A stretch of 64,000 bases of DNA from Anthopleura xanthogrammica. Taxonomy: Eukaryota > Cnidaria > Anthozoa > Actiniaria > Actiniidae. The notes beneath the pieces were generated by a model. That model worked only from the letters and a program-made list of their open reading frames with translations, was not told the DNA's origin and searched no databases. Within the stretch, counting starts at the first letter, position 1; each line of letters opens with the position of its first letter. Of this stretch, positions 12,001 through 24,899 are shown one piece after another. The position numbers were made by a program, and so were the translations under genes. The stretch spans positions 5,847,547-5,911,546 of the forward strand of contig OZ025210.1 of assembly GCA_964019055.1 (NCBI GenBank), in the 5' to 3' direction.

Positions 12001-15000
12001 TGAGTTAGCCATGCCCTGACTTAGATCAGCCCAGAGGTTGTTTCAGGGTTTGATCTGTGAGTTAGCCATGCCCTGACTTAGATCAGCCCAGAGGTTGTTT
12101 CAGGGTTTGATCTGTGAGTTAGCCGTGCCCTAACTTAGATCAGCCCAGAGGTTGTTTCAGGGTTTGATCTGTGAGTTAGCCATGCCCCGACTTAGATCAG
12201 CCCAGAGGTTGTTTCAGGGTTTGATCTGTGAGTTAGCCATGCCCTAACTTAGATCAGCCCAGAGGTTGTTTCAGGGTTTGATCTGTGAGTTAGCCATGCC
12301 CCGACTTAGATCAGCTCAGAGGTTGTTTCAGGGTTTGATCTGTGAGTTAGCCATGCCCTGACTTAGATCAGTCCAGAGGTTGTTTCAGGGTTTGATCTGT
12401 GAGTTAGCCATGCCCCGACTTAGATCAGTCCAGAGGTTGTTTCAGGGTTTGATCTGTGAGTTAGCCATGCCCCGACTTAGATCAGCCCAGAGGTTGTTTC
12501 AGGGTTTGATCTGTGAGTTAGCCATGCCCTGACTTAGATCAGTCCAGAGGTTGTTTCAGGGTTTGATCTGTGAGTTAGCCATGCCCCGACTTAGATCAGT
12601 CCAGAGGTTGTTTCAGGGTTTGATCTGTGAGTTAGCCATGCCCCGACTTAGATCAGCCCAGAGGTTGTTTCAGGGTTTGATCTGTGAGTTAGCCATGCCC
12701 TGACTTAGATCAGTCCAGAGGTTGTTTCAGGGTTTGATCTGTGAGTTAGCCATGCCCCGACTTAGATCAGTCCAGAGGTTGTTTCAGGGTTTGATCTGTG
12801 AGTTAGTCATGCCCTAACTTAGATCAGCCCAGAGGTTGTTTCAGGGTTTGATCTGTGAGTTAGCCATGCCCCGACTTAGATCAGTCCAGAGGTTGTTTCA
12901 GGGTTTGATCTGTGAGTTAGCCGTGCCCTGACTTAGATCAGCCCAGAGGTTGTTTCAGGGTTTGATCTGTGAGTTAGCCAGGCCCTGACTTAGATCAGCC
13001 CAGAGGTTGTTTCAGGGTTTGATCTGTGAGTTAGCCAGGCCCTGACTTAGATCAGCCCAGAGGTTGTTTCAGGGTTCGATCTGTGAGTTAGCCATGCCCT
13101 GACTTAGATCAGCCCAGAGGTTGTTTCAGGGTTTGATCTGTGAGTTAGCCAGGCCCTGACTTAGATCAGCCCAGAGGTTGTTTCAGGGTTTGATCTGTGA
13201 GTTAGCCATGCCCTGACTTAGATCAGCCCAGAGGTTGTTTCAGGGTTTGATCTGTGAGTTAGCCAGGCCCTGACTTAGATCAGCTCAGAGGTTGTTTCAG
13301 GGTTTGATCTGTGAGTTAGCCAGGCCCTGACTTAGATCAGCCCAGAGGTTGTTTCAGGGTTTGATCTGTGAGTTAGCCAGGCCCTGACTTAGATCAGCCC
13401 AGAGGTTGTTTCAGGGTTTGATCTGTGAGTTAGCCAGGCCCTGACTTAGATCAGCCCAGAGGTTGTTTCAGGGTTTGATCTGTGAGTTAGCCAGGCCCTG
13501 ACTTAGATCAGCCCAGAGGTTGTTTCAGGGTTTGATCTGTGAGTTAGCCAGGCCCTGACTTAGATCAGCCCAGAGGTTGTTTCAGGGTTTGATCTGTGAG
13601 TTAGCCAGGCCCTGACTTAGATCAGCTCAGAGGTTGTTTCAGGGTTTGATCTGTGAGTTAGCCAGGCCCTGACTTAGATCAGCCCAGAGGTTGTTTCAGG
13701 GTTTGATCTGTGAGTTAGCCAGGCCCTGACTTAGATCAGCCCAGAGGTTGTTTCAGGGTTTGATCTGTGAGTTAGCCATGCCCCGACTTAGATCAGCCCA
13801 GAGGTTGTTTCAGGGTTTGATCTGTGAGTTAGCCAGGCCCTGACTTAGATCAGCCCAGAGGTTGTTTCAGGGTTTGATCTGTGAGTTAGCCATGCCCCGA
13901 CTTAGATCAGCCCAGAGGTTGTTTCAGGGTTTGATCTGTGAGTTAGCCATGCCCTGACTTAGATCAGCCCAGAGGTTGTTTCAGGGTTTGATCTGTGAGT
14001 TAGCCATGCCCTGACTTAGATCAGCCCAGAGGTTGTTTCAGGGTTTGATCTGTGAGTTAGCCATGCCCCGACTTAGATCAGCCCAGAGGTTGTTTCAGGG
14101 TTTGATCTGTGAGTTAGCCAGGCCCTGACTTAGATCAGCCCAGAGGTTGTTTCAGGGTTTGATCTGTGAGTTAGCCATGCCCCGACTTAGATCAGCCCAG
14201 AGGTTGTTTCAGGGTTTGATCTGTGAGTTAGCCATGCCCTGACTTAGATCAGCCCAGAGGTTGTTTCAGGGTTTGATCTGTGAGTTAGCCATGCCCTGAC
14301 TTAGATCAGCCCAGAGGTTGTTTCAGGGTTTGATCTGTGAGTTAGCCATGCCCCGACTTAGATCAGCCCAGAGGTTGTTTCAGGGTTTGATCTGTGAGTT
14401 AGCCATGCCCTGACTTAGATCAGCCCAGAGGTTGTTTCAGGGTTTGATCTGTGAGTTAGCCATGCCCCGACTTAGATCAGCCCAGAGGTTGTTTCAGGGT
14501 TTGATCTGTGAGTTAGCCATGCCCCGACTTAGATCAGCCCAGAGGTTGTTTCAGGGTTTGATCTGTGAGTTAGCCAGGCCCTGACTTAGATCAGCCCAGA
14601 GGTTGTTTCAGGGTTTGATCTGTGAGTTAGCCATGCCCCGACTTAGATCAGCCCAGAGGTTGTTTCAGGGTTTGATCTGTGAGTTAGCCATGCCCTGACT
14701 TAGATCAGCCCAGAGGTTGTTTCAGGGTTTGATCTGTGAGTTAGCCATGCCCTGACTTAGATCAGCCCAGAGGTTGTTTCAGGGTTTGATCTGTGAGTTA
14801 GCCATGCCCCGACTTAGATCAGCCCAGAGGTTGTTTCAGGGTTTGATCTGTGAGTTAGCCATGCCCTGACTTAGATCAGCCCAGAGGTTGTTTCAGGGTT
14901 TGATCTGTGAGTTAGCCATGCCCCGACTTAGATCAGCCCAGAGGTTGTTTCAGGGTTTGATCTGTGAGTTAGCCATGCCCCGACTTAGATCAGCCCAGAG

Positions 15001-16211
15001 GTTGTTTCAGGGTTTGATCTGTGAGTTAGCCATGCCCCGACTTAGATCAGCCCAGAGGTTGTTTCAGGGTTTGATTTGATCTGTGAGTTAGCCATGCCCC
15101 GACTTAGATCAGCCCAGAGGTTGTTTCAGGGTTTGATCTGTGAGTTAGCCATGCCCCGACTTAGATCAGCCCAGAGGTTGTTTCAGGGTTTGATCTATCA
15201 GTTAGCCGTGCCCCGACTTAGATCAGCCCAGAGGTTGTTTCAGGGTTTGATCTGTGAGTTAGCCGTGCCCTGACTTAGATCAGCCCAGAGGTTGTTTCAG
15301 GGTTTGATCTGTGAGTTAGCCATGCCCCGACTTAGATCAGCCCAGAGGTTGTTTCAGGGTTTGATCTGTGAGTTAGCCATGCCCTGACTTAGATCAGCCC
15401 AGAGGTTGTTTCAGGGTTTGATCTGTGAGTTAGCCATGCCCTGACTTAGATCAGCCCAGAGGTTGTTTCAGGGTTTGATCTGTGAGTTAGCCATGCCCTG
15501 ACTTAGATCAGCCCAGAGGTTGTTTCAGGGTTTGATCTGTGAGTTAGCCATGCCCCGACTTAGATCAGCCCAGAGGTTGTTTCAGGGTTTGATCTGTGAG
15601 TTAGCCATGCCCTGACTTAGATCAGCCCAGAGGTTGTTTCAGGGTTTGATCTGTGAGTTAGCCATGCCCTGACTTAGATCAGCCCAGAGGTTGTTTCAGG
15701 GTTTGATCTATCAGTTAGCCGTGCCCCGACTTAGATCAGCCCAGAGGTTGTTTCAGGGTTTGATCTGTGAGTTAGCCGTGCCCTGACTTAGATCAGCCCA
15801 GAGGTTGTTTCAGGGTTTGATCTGTGAGTTAGCCGTGCCCTGACTTAGATCAGCCCAGAGGTTGTTACAGGGTTTGATCTGTGAGTTAGCCATGCCCTGA
15901 CTTAGATCAGCCCAGAGGTTGTTACAGGGTTTGATCTGTGAGTTAGCCATGCCCTGACTTAGATCAGCCCAGAGGTTGTTTCAGGGTTTGATCTGTGAGT
16001 TAGCCATGCCCCGACTTAGATCAGCCCAGAGGTTGTTTCAGGGTTTGATCTGTGAGTTAGCCATGCCCCGACTTAGATCAGCCCAGAGGTTGTTTCAGGG
16101 TTTGATCTGTGAGTTAGCCGTGCCCTGAATGAGATCAGCCTAGAGGTTGTTTCAGGGTTTGATCTGTGAGTTAGCCATGCCCTGACTTAGATCAGCCCAG
16201 AGGTTGTTTCA
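9085..16211. repeat. 57-bp minisatellite array, about 125 copies
   Basis: Head-to-tail copies of a 57-base unit that reads GATCTGTGAGTTAGCCATGC, then CCTGACTTAGATCAGCCCAG, then AGGTTGTTTCAGGGTTT. The left part (9.1-11.5 kb) mostly has TTACAGGGTTC before GATC; the right part mostly TTTCAGGGTTT. Variant positions repeat in blocks: a three-unit (171-bp) order at about 12354-12800, and two CTATCAGTTAGCC variants exactly 513 bp (nine units) apart at 15191 and 15704. Because 57 is divisible by 3, the array produces long repetitive open frames on both strands; these are artefacts. A divergent unit-like string persists just outside the array near 16350. Confidence 0.95.
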
Positions 16212-18700
16212 GTCGGGGGTAGAAGCATATTCATTGAGAATCAGGAATCAGGAATCGAAATGGAAGGGAATCATGAATCTTTGTGGTGAATTTTTGTTTT
16301 GATCCAGAATCATAAAATCGCGCCGCAAAGTTTTATTGTATGACTTTGATAGCCCGAGGTTGTTTCAGAGTTCAATGAAATCAGAAGGTTTTTGGAAGGA
16401 TTGTATTCGCATTTTTGGTTTGGTAGAACTTAACAAGAGGTTACTGCCGCACCAAAATATCTCGGAATTATTAATAACTCTTATCGCAGGAATATGATGA
16501 CATTTTCCTTTAATATAATATTTGTACTTGATATTCGAAATTCTTTCTCTGATTTGCTTCTAGCGAACTAACCCAGGCGTTGAAAAGGCACTACACATTT
16601 ACTGGTGGTTCCCTAGTGATAAAACTAATTAACAAGAAAAAGGCAGTCTCGTACAAGACCGTACAAGATATCCAATGCCTTGTACCAACCCAACGTACAA
16701 CATGTGGTCTAAAAGGAATTCATGTTAATACCCATTTGTGACCAGTGTTAGCGGCCGTTTACACACCCCAAGGCAGCCCAAACTAGGTATATGTGACGGT
16801 ATATGGTTTATAAGGAATGTGTACGAGAGTTAGGATAAAGATATGAAAATATATAAAACGTTCGCTAAACAATTTTGATGCCGTTTGTTGTTGTTTTTGT
16901 GTGTGTGCGTTTTTTTCTTGTTTGGGCTGCCCGGTTGTGGTAATTAAAATAATTCGTTTTATCGCCGACTAAGATAAAGAAATACACTGAAATCATGAAA
17001 AAAACCTTAGGGCAAATATTGTTGTTACGTGTTCTGACGCAACGAAGACAGGTACAAAGGTAGGGGTACTTGTTTTCCTACATGCATGGTATTTTAACGC
17101 CCCAAACCAAACCATGCATCCCCAATCTGCTTGTAGTACTCGTGGTATTCTACTCGTGGCTTTCTTCCAACGGAATCCAAGCGTACGCATTTTTAGCAAA
17201 TTTGATTGGGTCGACTGACTAAATGTTAGAGTTTCTTCTTAATTCCTAAACAGGCTGAGGGTGGAGACTTGTTGTCACGTAAAAAATCGTGTTATATGAC
17301 AAGTATTACTCGATGATTATAGGTTATAATTATCCCCTAAAAAAAACAGCCGTAAGAAAGCGAAAATCACCGGCAATTTGTCACTTACCTGCAAGTATCA
17401 CAGCTTCAGATGAAATCCTTAAAATTGTCAATAACTGCAGAACAGCTTCGACTTCTCTGACTCCTTGCTGGTACAGATGCCAAGAAATGTGGTTAGAATT
17501 CTTAATAAAGTCACCCTGGCTTTTAAGGAGCTGAATTTCACTGACTTCTTGCAAAGAATATAACCAGCGTTTCACCTTTTTTTCTCGTCAATAAACTTTG
17601 ACGGCTTGGGAAAGTAGCTACTACGTTATTATTTCAATGAAACTAGTCATGGACGTAATGAATTAGTTTAAACCACTAGATTTCATGCATTATTGAGAGA
17701 GGTGTTCATCATGTTCAATGACCTTCAAGTCTAGATGCTTTGATCATTAAGCCAGAAACAGAACCAAAGCGAGAGTGGATTTAGAATTTTGCGTGCGTTC
17801 AGGAGAGGATGACAAGAACATATCAATCAAATAATTTTATAATCTGTCATTAGAATATTCCAGGACTTCACTGATATGCGATTGAGCTAAGCGCCAACGT
17901 ACCCATAGCTTGTCGCGAGAGAGTACAATCAAGGTTAATGTTTTTTTCCAAGCCGAAAAGACGCAAAAATATTAACTCAGTAGTACTTGCTGACAGAATT
18001 GATCTGGGTTTTTTTTTTTTTTAGTAAATTGGTCTGTTAATGTGGTAATGTTTAAGCCTAGAAAAGGGACAAAAATTAACGAGAATAGCTTTTCTTTTTT
18101 TTTGTAGTTTTTGGCTTAGAAGAGAACGAGAACAGGTGTACTTCAAGAATTTCATCGTCTTTCTACCAGAACAATCCAAGATCTACTGATGAACGCGAAC
18201 CAAAATATATTCAATTTTAATTTTCCAAACAACAGACACAGAAAGTGATTAAACTTGTTGTAAGATTATATCTTGTTCTTTGTTCTGCCATAAACCCGCG
18301 TCTAGTGGTATAACGTTTAATTCTGATAATAGGGTAGGATCAAAAAGAGTTTAAATATTGTAGTTTTGGATATGCTACGAGTCAACCACATACACATTTT
18401 TCGGATGTGCGAGTGACGAAGTCGCGTTATTGGACTTTAAGAAAATTTAGATAACAAGAGATTGATTCTTCCCTAAAATATCTTAGAATTTAAAACTGTT
18501 ATCGCAGAGCTATGATGACATTTTGTTTAATTTCTTTTTTACTCTATTGAAAATAAAAGGAAAAAATATATATTTAAGAATTGGATTTTGAGACCCGCGG
18601 GTTTTGGGACTAGATTTAGATTCCGTTGGAAAAAAACTGCTGCTACGGTGGTTAAATAAGAATAAATTTAAAGAACTTTATTATTACTTTTTTTGCTGGA
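16212..18700. other. Intergenic stretch, one possible exon
   Basis: No complete gene seen apart from the possible - strand exon at 17389-17575. From about 18230 it is the 3' flank of CTHRC1-like gene D, and matches 5440 onward. Confidence 0.5.
17389..17575 (-). CDS. Possible isolated exon, unknown product
   Basis: On the - strand an open frame of about 62 codons ends in a strong donor (GCAG followed by GTAAGT at 17388). The peptide looks protein-like (KRWLYSLQEVSEIQLLKS, then HISWHLYQQGVREVEAVLQL), with a helical pattern. The acceptor side is weak (A-rich, no pyrimidine tract) and no partner exon was found. It may be a real exon of a larger gene or a relic. Family not recognised. Confidence 0.25.
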
Positions 18701-18715
18701 TTATTTCCCCAGATA

Positions 18716-20238
18716 TCATGCCGAGATATCAATTTCTTCAATAATAATCCGAGAAGTCGTTTCCACATTAGCTATCGAAGCCTTCATAGCTCTCTGATGA
18801 CCAGGACAGTCTTCTACCCATAATTCAACGCTGATTCGTCCTGGTGCGACTGCGCAGTAGCCGTCTAGTCTTCCATGTCGATAGCTAGGACCAGGATAGA
18901 GCTTGGTTCCTGTGAGTTTAGCCTCGATTCGTCCTTGTTTACAGTCCTGGTGATCAAACGTGAAGAACCATCGCTTACAACAGGTAGTACAGAAAGCAAC
19001 TCGCATGCTTCCTTCGTAGATGACGTGGAGAACACTGTCTGGACGGGTTTTGTTGAAGATACATTCCTAAAAGAGAAGAAAATGGCTTCCCTTCATGAAA
19101 ATGATCGTCTTGGCCGGTTAAGCTTATCCTCTTCCCAGTGGATTTTTAAATCAAAGAATTTAGGTGAGTTGTGTTTTGCTGTTCTGTGCTGTAGTTTGCT
19201 GTGTTGTGCTGTGCTGTGGTTTGCTGTTGTGCTGTGCTGTGCTGTGCTGTGCTGTGCTGTGCTGTGCTGTGCTGTGCTGTGCTGTGCTGTGCTGTGCTGT
19301 GCTGTGCTGTGCTGTGCTGTGCTGTGCTGTGCTGTGCTGTGCTGTGCTGTGCTGTGCTGTGCTGTGCTGTGCTGTGCTGTGCTGTGCTGTGCTGTGCTGT
19401 GCTGTGCTGTGCTGTGCTGTGCTGTGCTGTGCTGTGCTGTGCTGTGGTTTGCTGCTGTGCTGTGCTGTGCTGTGCTGTGCTGTGCTGTGCTGTGCTGTGC
19501 TGTGCTGTGCTGTGCTGTGCTGTGCTGTGCTGTGCTGTGCTGTAGCTCACGTACCTTGGTCAGGCCATATTGCTGTAGTGAATCAAACTTCCAAGAACAA
19601 CTCTTCCATCCTAGTACCATTCCTCCGCTACCGGGGAATCCCTTGGGGCCTGTAAACCCTGGAAATCCAGTCTCTCCTTTATCACCCTTGAAGCCAATAT
19701 TCCCGCTTCCAGAGTCTCCTATTTCACCCTTTAATCCTTGACTTCCGCGGGTTCCCTTGATGCCTTTAAGACCAGGAATACCGGTATAGCCTTTTGGACC
19801 GAATATTGGGTTGGGCTGTCCAATCCCGCTGTATCCCTTAGGGCCTTTTGGTCCAGGGGCACCGGGGAGACCTTCTTGTCCTGGGATCCCGGATTGCCCT
19901 GACTGTCCCATATCCCCTTTAGAACCCAAGAAGTATGACACGCATTTGGTTTCAAGCTTCAAAAGAGAATTTTTTAAGGACAAGAAAGAATTAAATTGCG
20001 TGTAGTCAAGAATACAATACGAAGCCGCACCACAGGCAACCCATTCAAGAATTGCGCCTCATGCAGCTTTTTTTCGTAATTTGTAATGAATCTTTTAGGA
20101 AAAAAAGTATATTAGGAATAACATACAACTAACCTCTCTACAGTTGTATATTCCCCATTTCAAGCCTTGGCTTTGTGAGTTCGTTGGTTGAACTGTGACT
20201 AGAAGTATTGCGGCGATGGATTGCAGCAAGTACGACAT
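18716..20238 (-). CDS. CTHRC1-like secreted collagen, gene D
   Basis: Three exons in gene order: 20238-20134 (35 codons, signal peptide ending near TNSQSQG, then WGIYNCRE), 19956-19555 (134 codons) and 19066-18716 (117 including TGA); all phase 0, 285 aa. Exon 2 begins LETKCVSYFLG, carries about 30 Gly-X-Y triplets with one interruption (GIGQPNPIFG), and ends with the WKSCSWKFD segment. Exon 3 is the cysteine-rich domain seen in collagen triple helix repeat-containing protein 1: FCTTCCKRWFFTFD, a single-Cys KQGRIEAKL segment, GRLDGYC, and a C-terminal RIIIEEIDISA close to the human ending. Likely a secreted trimeric matrix or signalling protein; CTHRC1 is known to modulate Wnt/TGF-beta signalling, but function here is inferred. 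Poly(A) signal at 18677-18682. Intron 2 holds a large GCTGT repeat. Confidence 0.85.
19196..19543. repeat. Pentanucleotide microsatellite (GCTGT)n
   Basis: About 65 nearly perfect copies of GCTGT with two small interruptions (TTTGCTGTT near 19219 and TTTGCTGC near 19446). It lies entirely in intron 2 of CTHRC1-like gene D and generates false open frames rich in AVLCC or STAQH on the two strands. Confidence 0.95.
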
Positions 20239-20239
20239 G

Positions 20240-22440
20240 TTAGCAACCTGGAACGATCAGTGATTCATCTGTACCCTGCAGACTATGAGAAAAAGAAACT
20301 AAGAAATGGTATGTACATCCGAAATTTAAATCAAGAAATCAATCCCGTTGTAGATTCCGCGGGATTCCCTTCTGAGAATACGGCACTCTCGAGTGATAGG
20401 AGGTATTTGGGAAAATGAATACTAAATTAAGAGCGAATGCTAGAAAAATTGAATCTTGGAGTTTTGAGCTTAACAGGGGTTGAGAAATTTTTCTATCATA
20501 TCAAGAAAATTATATAAGTCCTCTTTGCTTCTTAATTAAGCGAGCTTCTCAGTCATGAGAAGCAACAACATTTAACCGGCCTTTCAAGCATGCTTATTTT
20601 CTCCTTAAATTGTGTGTAACGATCGAGCTACCAAACAATAGAGCTTAGGTTAGACTACACTGGATAATACTGATGGAAAGTAACGCATGTTAGAAACACG
20701 CAAAGGCGAATATTTTGAACACAAGATAAACCAAGATATTCTGCATCAATCCCAGACAACTCAAAAGTATATATGAAAAAAATATCGTCTTTACTACTTA
20801 CCAACTCACCGTTAGTGTCTAAGGATCAGAAGTGTTTAGCACACAGCGTGCATAAAGTACAAGGTCCGAAGTCCTTACGATATTTTGCTTTGAGTTTTTG
20901 AACTCGAACACTGAAGTAAATAATAGTTTGGAGTCGAGTTGGATATTATTACAAACTGGAGTAAAATGATATGAGTCGGTTGGATTGGTTAATTGTCAAT
21001 CTGCGCCTTCTCTTAAGCATTCCAGTACTTCCTTCCTTTATGTCAGTAGTGTCACGCCAGTCTTAGCCTGTAGATACACGGCTTTGTAGCGGTACGCGAT
21101 AAAATGGAGGCGTGGGGTTACCCGGTACCCACACCCCCTCTTGAAGTAAAATCCTGGATTTCGTCCTCAAATATCTCCAAAACTAAACGTCGAATCGCAG
21201 AAAAGCGCTATCAGTTTAAAAGAGTGTACTGCTGTTTGCATATGTATTCAGTCCAAACAACGTATTTCTGTCTAGTGAATAGTCACTGCGGAGAACCTGG
21301 TATCGAGCATTTCCACAGGTCTCTTAGGGGGGAGGGGTACATACCGGGATCCACCGCCTAAATCAATAAGATTGCGTCCCTATTTTGGACCACTGTTTTC
21401 AGATCTTGTCTTGCATGGCCCTAGGCCTAACACAATACAACCTGCGGCCCAGTCTGGTCGTGCAGGGCCAAGAATAGCACAAGAAACATATTTAGGGTAT
21501 ATTTTGAAAGCAATATTGATTGCAACTTCAAGTGGATTTAAAATTCCTGAAATAATAGGCATTTGTTTCAGTGTCTCGATTGTCGGCGCCTTGTCTAATT
21601 TTACGTTTTTGAGTCTCGGAATGCAATAAAACGAAAGAAAAGTGAAGTGGTAATTGAGATGAAAAATGCACGAGTCACTGCTTGGTTCGAAAGAGCGAAA
21701 AAGAAACATAAGAAAAACAACAATGCACCTATGATTTCAAAAGTATTCTAAAGTTATTATTGCATGTTGAATAGATTTCAAAGGTTAGAATTAATGATAA
21801 CGGAAAAAGGGACCTGCATGTGTTAAAATGAATTATTTTAATTGTGTTGATCATGAAGCACTGTGTACCAATTCAATATTAACCAGGACAGGGGTATCCA
21901 CCCCTCTTCTCATTGGTAGTTGAACTGTCTCATATATGCATTTGATTTGGAGGAAGGGAGGTAGGGATGATTTGCAATCGTTGAGCCGTTTAGTGTGAAA
22001 ATCCTAGATACCTTGCATGCAATACTGCATCGAGCAGTTTTCATGTGACTATGAAAACTTACTGCACGGACCGCGCCTTGCCGTGACCGTGTCAGTACCG
22101 TGCCGTGTATGAAAACATTCGACATTTGGTACCGTGTCCGCGCCGCGCCGTAACCGTGCCCTGTGTTGTCGTGATTTTTCACACTCAAACGGAATTAAAT
22201 ATGCTATAATTGTAGTAAGCTATGTATCAAGTCATGATTAAGCTCATTCGGAACACCCACGATAAACTTTCTAAATTGCAGTCTGGAAGGAGGCTTAGGA
22301 AGATTCCAAAAATGCAGACTGCACATTCCCTTCTTCTCAAGCCACGCCCCAGAACGCCTTGAATTATCAATAAATACATTGCATAAGAACGGACAACAAG
22401 TGACACTATGAAAGCCTTGCGTGACCAAATCCAAAGTCTA
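20240..22440. other. Intergenic stretch without a recognisable gene
   Basis: Promoter side of gene D and 3' side of gene E. Short open frames at 21104-21361 and 21372-21709 have no recognisable domain or splice partners. The only structured element seen is the inverted-repeat element at 21986-22192. Confidence 0.45.
21986..22192. mobile_element. MITE-like element with CCGTTT inverted ends
   Basis: The left end CCGTTTAGTGTGAAAATC is the reverse complement, with one indel each, of the right end GATTTTTCACACTCAAACGG. The interior is rich in CCGTGCCG/CGCGCC strings. About 207 bp, no coding capacity. A weak related interior string (GCCGTGCCGTG) occurs at 49838. Confidence 0.6.
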
Positions 22441-22492
22441 TCTTATTCTATTCTCACAGTTCTCTACATTGAGCTAAAATCATGCAACAGTC

Positions 22493-23927
22493 TTATGATT
22501 GTGATTCTTGAACTTCCTGGATGATAAATCTACCTGTATTTACGACATTCAAGTTGACTGTGATAGAATCAGAAGGATATTTTGAACAATTGCTGAGGAC
22601 AAGAGCAACGCGTATGGATCCACTAGGAATAGCACTACAGTACCCTGATATGCTTCCATGCCAGAATACGGGAAGAACATTAGCTCTGCCGTTATTAACC
22701 AGCATTAAATTGTCGTAGACCGCATCGATAGGACCGGGTGAGGAGCAGGGTTGACCATTGATCTGGAACTCCCATTTCTTGCAGCAGGTGCCACACAGAC
22801 CTACGTGGACGTCTCCTTGGTACGTAAGGTGTAGGGCTGTGTTGCTGCGAAGCTTGCGGAAGATGCACGTCTGGAACAAAGAGGATGACGGAAAATATTA
22901 GGTGTGATTTGCTTCGTGTAAAAACTCAGATGATGAGTGACACAGTTATGTTGGTGAAGGTACGTGGTGGTGATTATTGATGATAAATATGATGGGGTGA
23001 TGATAATGATGAAGGTGATGATGATGATAATAGTGAACAAAGTATTATCCAAAACATGGTGGTGGTGATGACTACCTAATGATTATTATTGATGATGATG
23101 GTGAATGATGGTGATGATAGTGATGTTTTGACATGATGGTGATATGATGGTTATGTGATAGTGAAATTATGATGGTGATGATGCTGAGTTTGATGATGAT
23201 GATAATGATGATGGTGGTACCGATGTATAATTGTCACCTACATGGATAACTCCTTCCTTCTTGTTGACATCCAGTTTAAACGTACATTGCTTCCAATTCA
23301 CGTTTGTAACACCTGAATCTCCTTTCTGCCCCGATGCTCCAGGAGATCCCGTATCACCACGTTGACCGGGTGGACCTCTTCCACCAAGTGAGCTTCCTAA
23401 ATCTCCACTATCACCGGGATACCCGCGAGGACCTTCGTCGCCTTTGGATCCCTTAGCACCGGGGGCACCGGGATCTCCTTTTAATCCCTTAATATATCTC
23501 GTTCCACCGCCGTTCACAGTCCCCGGGTCTCCAGGAGGTCCAGGAGGACCCGTTAGACCGGGTGGACCTGTAGTGCCAAATATCCCCGGTAATCCTTTGG
23601 ATCCTTTCAAGCCTTCGATGCCTTGTAGAAGCTCACATGATTCAAGCATCTGACAAGAAAGACGAGAGAGAATTCAAATGTCAAATCGAAGTCATAGTAA
23701 GATTCAAAGGAAATTATTAAACGAAATAATTAATAGAGTCTAGTATGGACTCTACAAACGTCAGGTTTTATTTCCATACAGCAAAAGTATCAATATTTTA
23801 GGAGCAGTAACTCAAGACTCACCAGAGGACAGTTCCATTGAATGCGACTTATCTGAGACACACTTTGGTCGACTATAATCGACAATGTGAAAACCAACAC
23901 AAGATCTATCATAGATATCCTCTTCAT
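22493..23927 (-). CDS. CTHRC1-like secreted collagen, gene E
   Basis: Exons in gene order 23927-23823 (35 codons: signal peptide, then IQWNCPL), 23649-23242 (136 codons) and 22870-22493 (126 including TAA), all phase 0; 296 aa. Exon 2 starts MLESCELLQG and has about 34 Gly-X-Y triplets (for example GPPGLTGPPGPPGDPG), ending WKQCTFKLDVNKKEGVIH. Exon 3 carries the CTHRC1-type domain: LCGTCCKKWEFQING, PCSSPGPIDAVYDN, GSISGYC, LVLSNCSKYP and a final FIIQEVQ. Exon sizes match neighbours D and F almost exactly, so this is a tandem paralogue. Intron 2 contains GAT-type microsatellite (22920-23225). Likely secreted; role inferred from family. Confidence 0.85.
22920..23225. repeat. Degenerate GAT/GGT microsatellite
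   Basis: Imperfect GATGAT, GGTGGT and ATGGTGAT tracts fill most of intron 2 of CTHRC1-like gene E, ending a few bases before the splice donor. Confidence 0.7.
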
Positions 23928-24311
23928 CTTACTGCGTCGTTCTTTGATCTATCTACACCGGCTAACATACAAGCCTTAGCTGGATGCGCGCTTTCCTATC
24001 TTCTTAAGTAGCATTGATAAATATAGTTGAACTAGTTCAATCGACAACCGCTAGACAAATACTGATTTGAGACCTGATACTGTTGCAATATTATCGTGAC
24101 ATAGTCATATGATATCAACATTGCATGGGGGCCAAGCACAGGATTAGAATTCATGTTAAAGGTTTGATGATAGATGTCTGTTTTCCTTTACATCCTTATT
24201 CCTTGAGGTAGTGGAGTCGGGCTAAATTTTGATCGCCATCAGACTGTGTAAAAGCAGAAAGTTCTCTATGTGGATAGGATAGCTGACTACAAGTTTTGAA
24301 AGCGTTTACAT

Positions 24312-24380
24312 CACTTCAGACCCCAATGCAGCTCAATTCAGATAGAGGACAAAACAAAATTTTAATCTCTCTAGAATTCA
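24312..24380. mobile_element. Fragment of the AGACCCCTT MITE family
   Basis: TTCAGACCCCAATGCAGCTC followed by GAGGACAAAACAAAATTT and CTAGAATTC matches the left arm of the elements at 40612 and 43031. The right arm is absent. Confidence 0.5.
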
Positions 24381-24899
24381 AACAGAGTGGCACAGGGGGG
24401 GGGGGGTATCGATCACGAATCACGGACAATTTTTTCATAAATACATGAAATATGATTAATGAATAACCTTGATACAAGGATTTAGGGTGTAATACGAATT
24501 TTCACGAATCACGGTCTTCAAAATATACAGAAACGGGGGTACGACTGAAATTCACGAATCACTTTTTTTTTTTATTTCAAGAATCATGGTCCAAAAAAAA
24601 AGGCTGAGTCACGCGTAACCTCTGTGCAACCATGTTCAAATTCATTGTTTTTTATGCTCTGATTTGAACAGCTCTGGGAATTGTTGCGAGGGTAGTATCC
24701 TCTGCGTAATACACCGGCTTCTCTCTAGCAAAGCATTACGTTTTGCAATTCCAGGACAGGTATCATTCGCTTGAGTATCATTTCTTTATTAACGAGTAAC
24801 CCTAGAGTTGACAGACTCATTTTCAGCGTGACTCAAACAAAGAATCTTATTCGATTACTAAGAGATTTTATTTTAGGGAAAAGCTAAATTATTTGTCAT

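Noticed and set aside
9061..15273. Long open frames in the 57-bp array (repeats such as MANSQIEPCNNLWADLSRG on - and LICELAMPRLRSAQRLFQG on +)
   Set aside because: Unit length is a multiple of 3, so any frame without a stop stays open. They occur on both strands, lack splice context, and vary exactly as a DNA minisatellite does.
9085..16211. CRISPR-like or regularly spaced repeat array
   Set aside because: The whole 57-bp unit repeats without unique spacers, and the window is eukaryotic.
19093..19983. Single large protein with collagen plus STAQH repeats
   Set aside because: The STAQH part is translation of an intronic GCTGT microsatellite. A consensus donor (AAG|GTACGT at 19555-19554) and acceptor at 19067 remove it and restore the CTHRC1-like frame.
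21104..21629. Possible small + strand genes
   Set aside because: No domain, no splice signals in a consistent phase; a second frame on the opposite strand is equally open.
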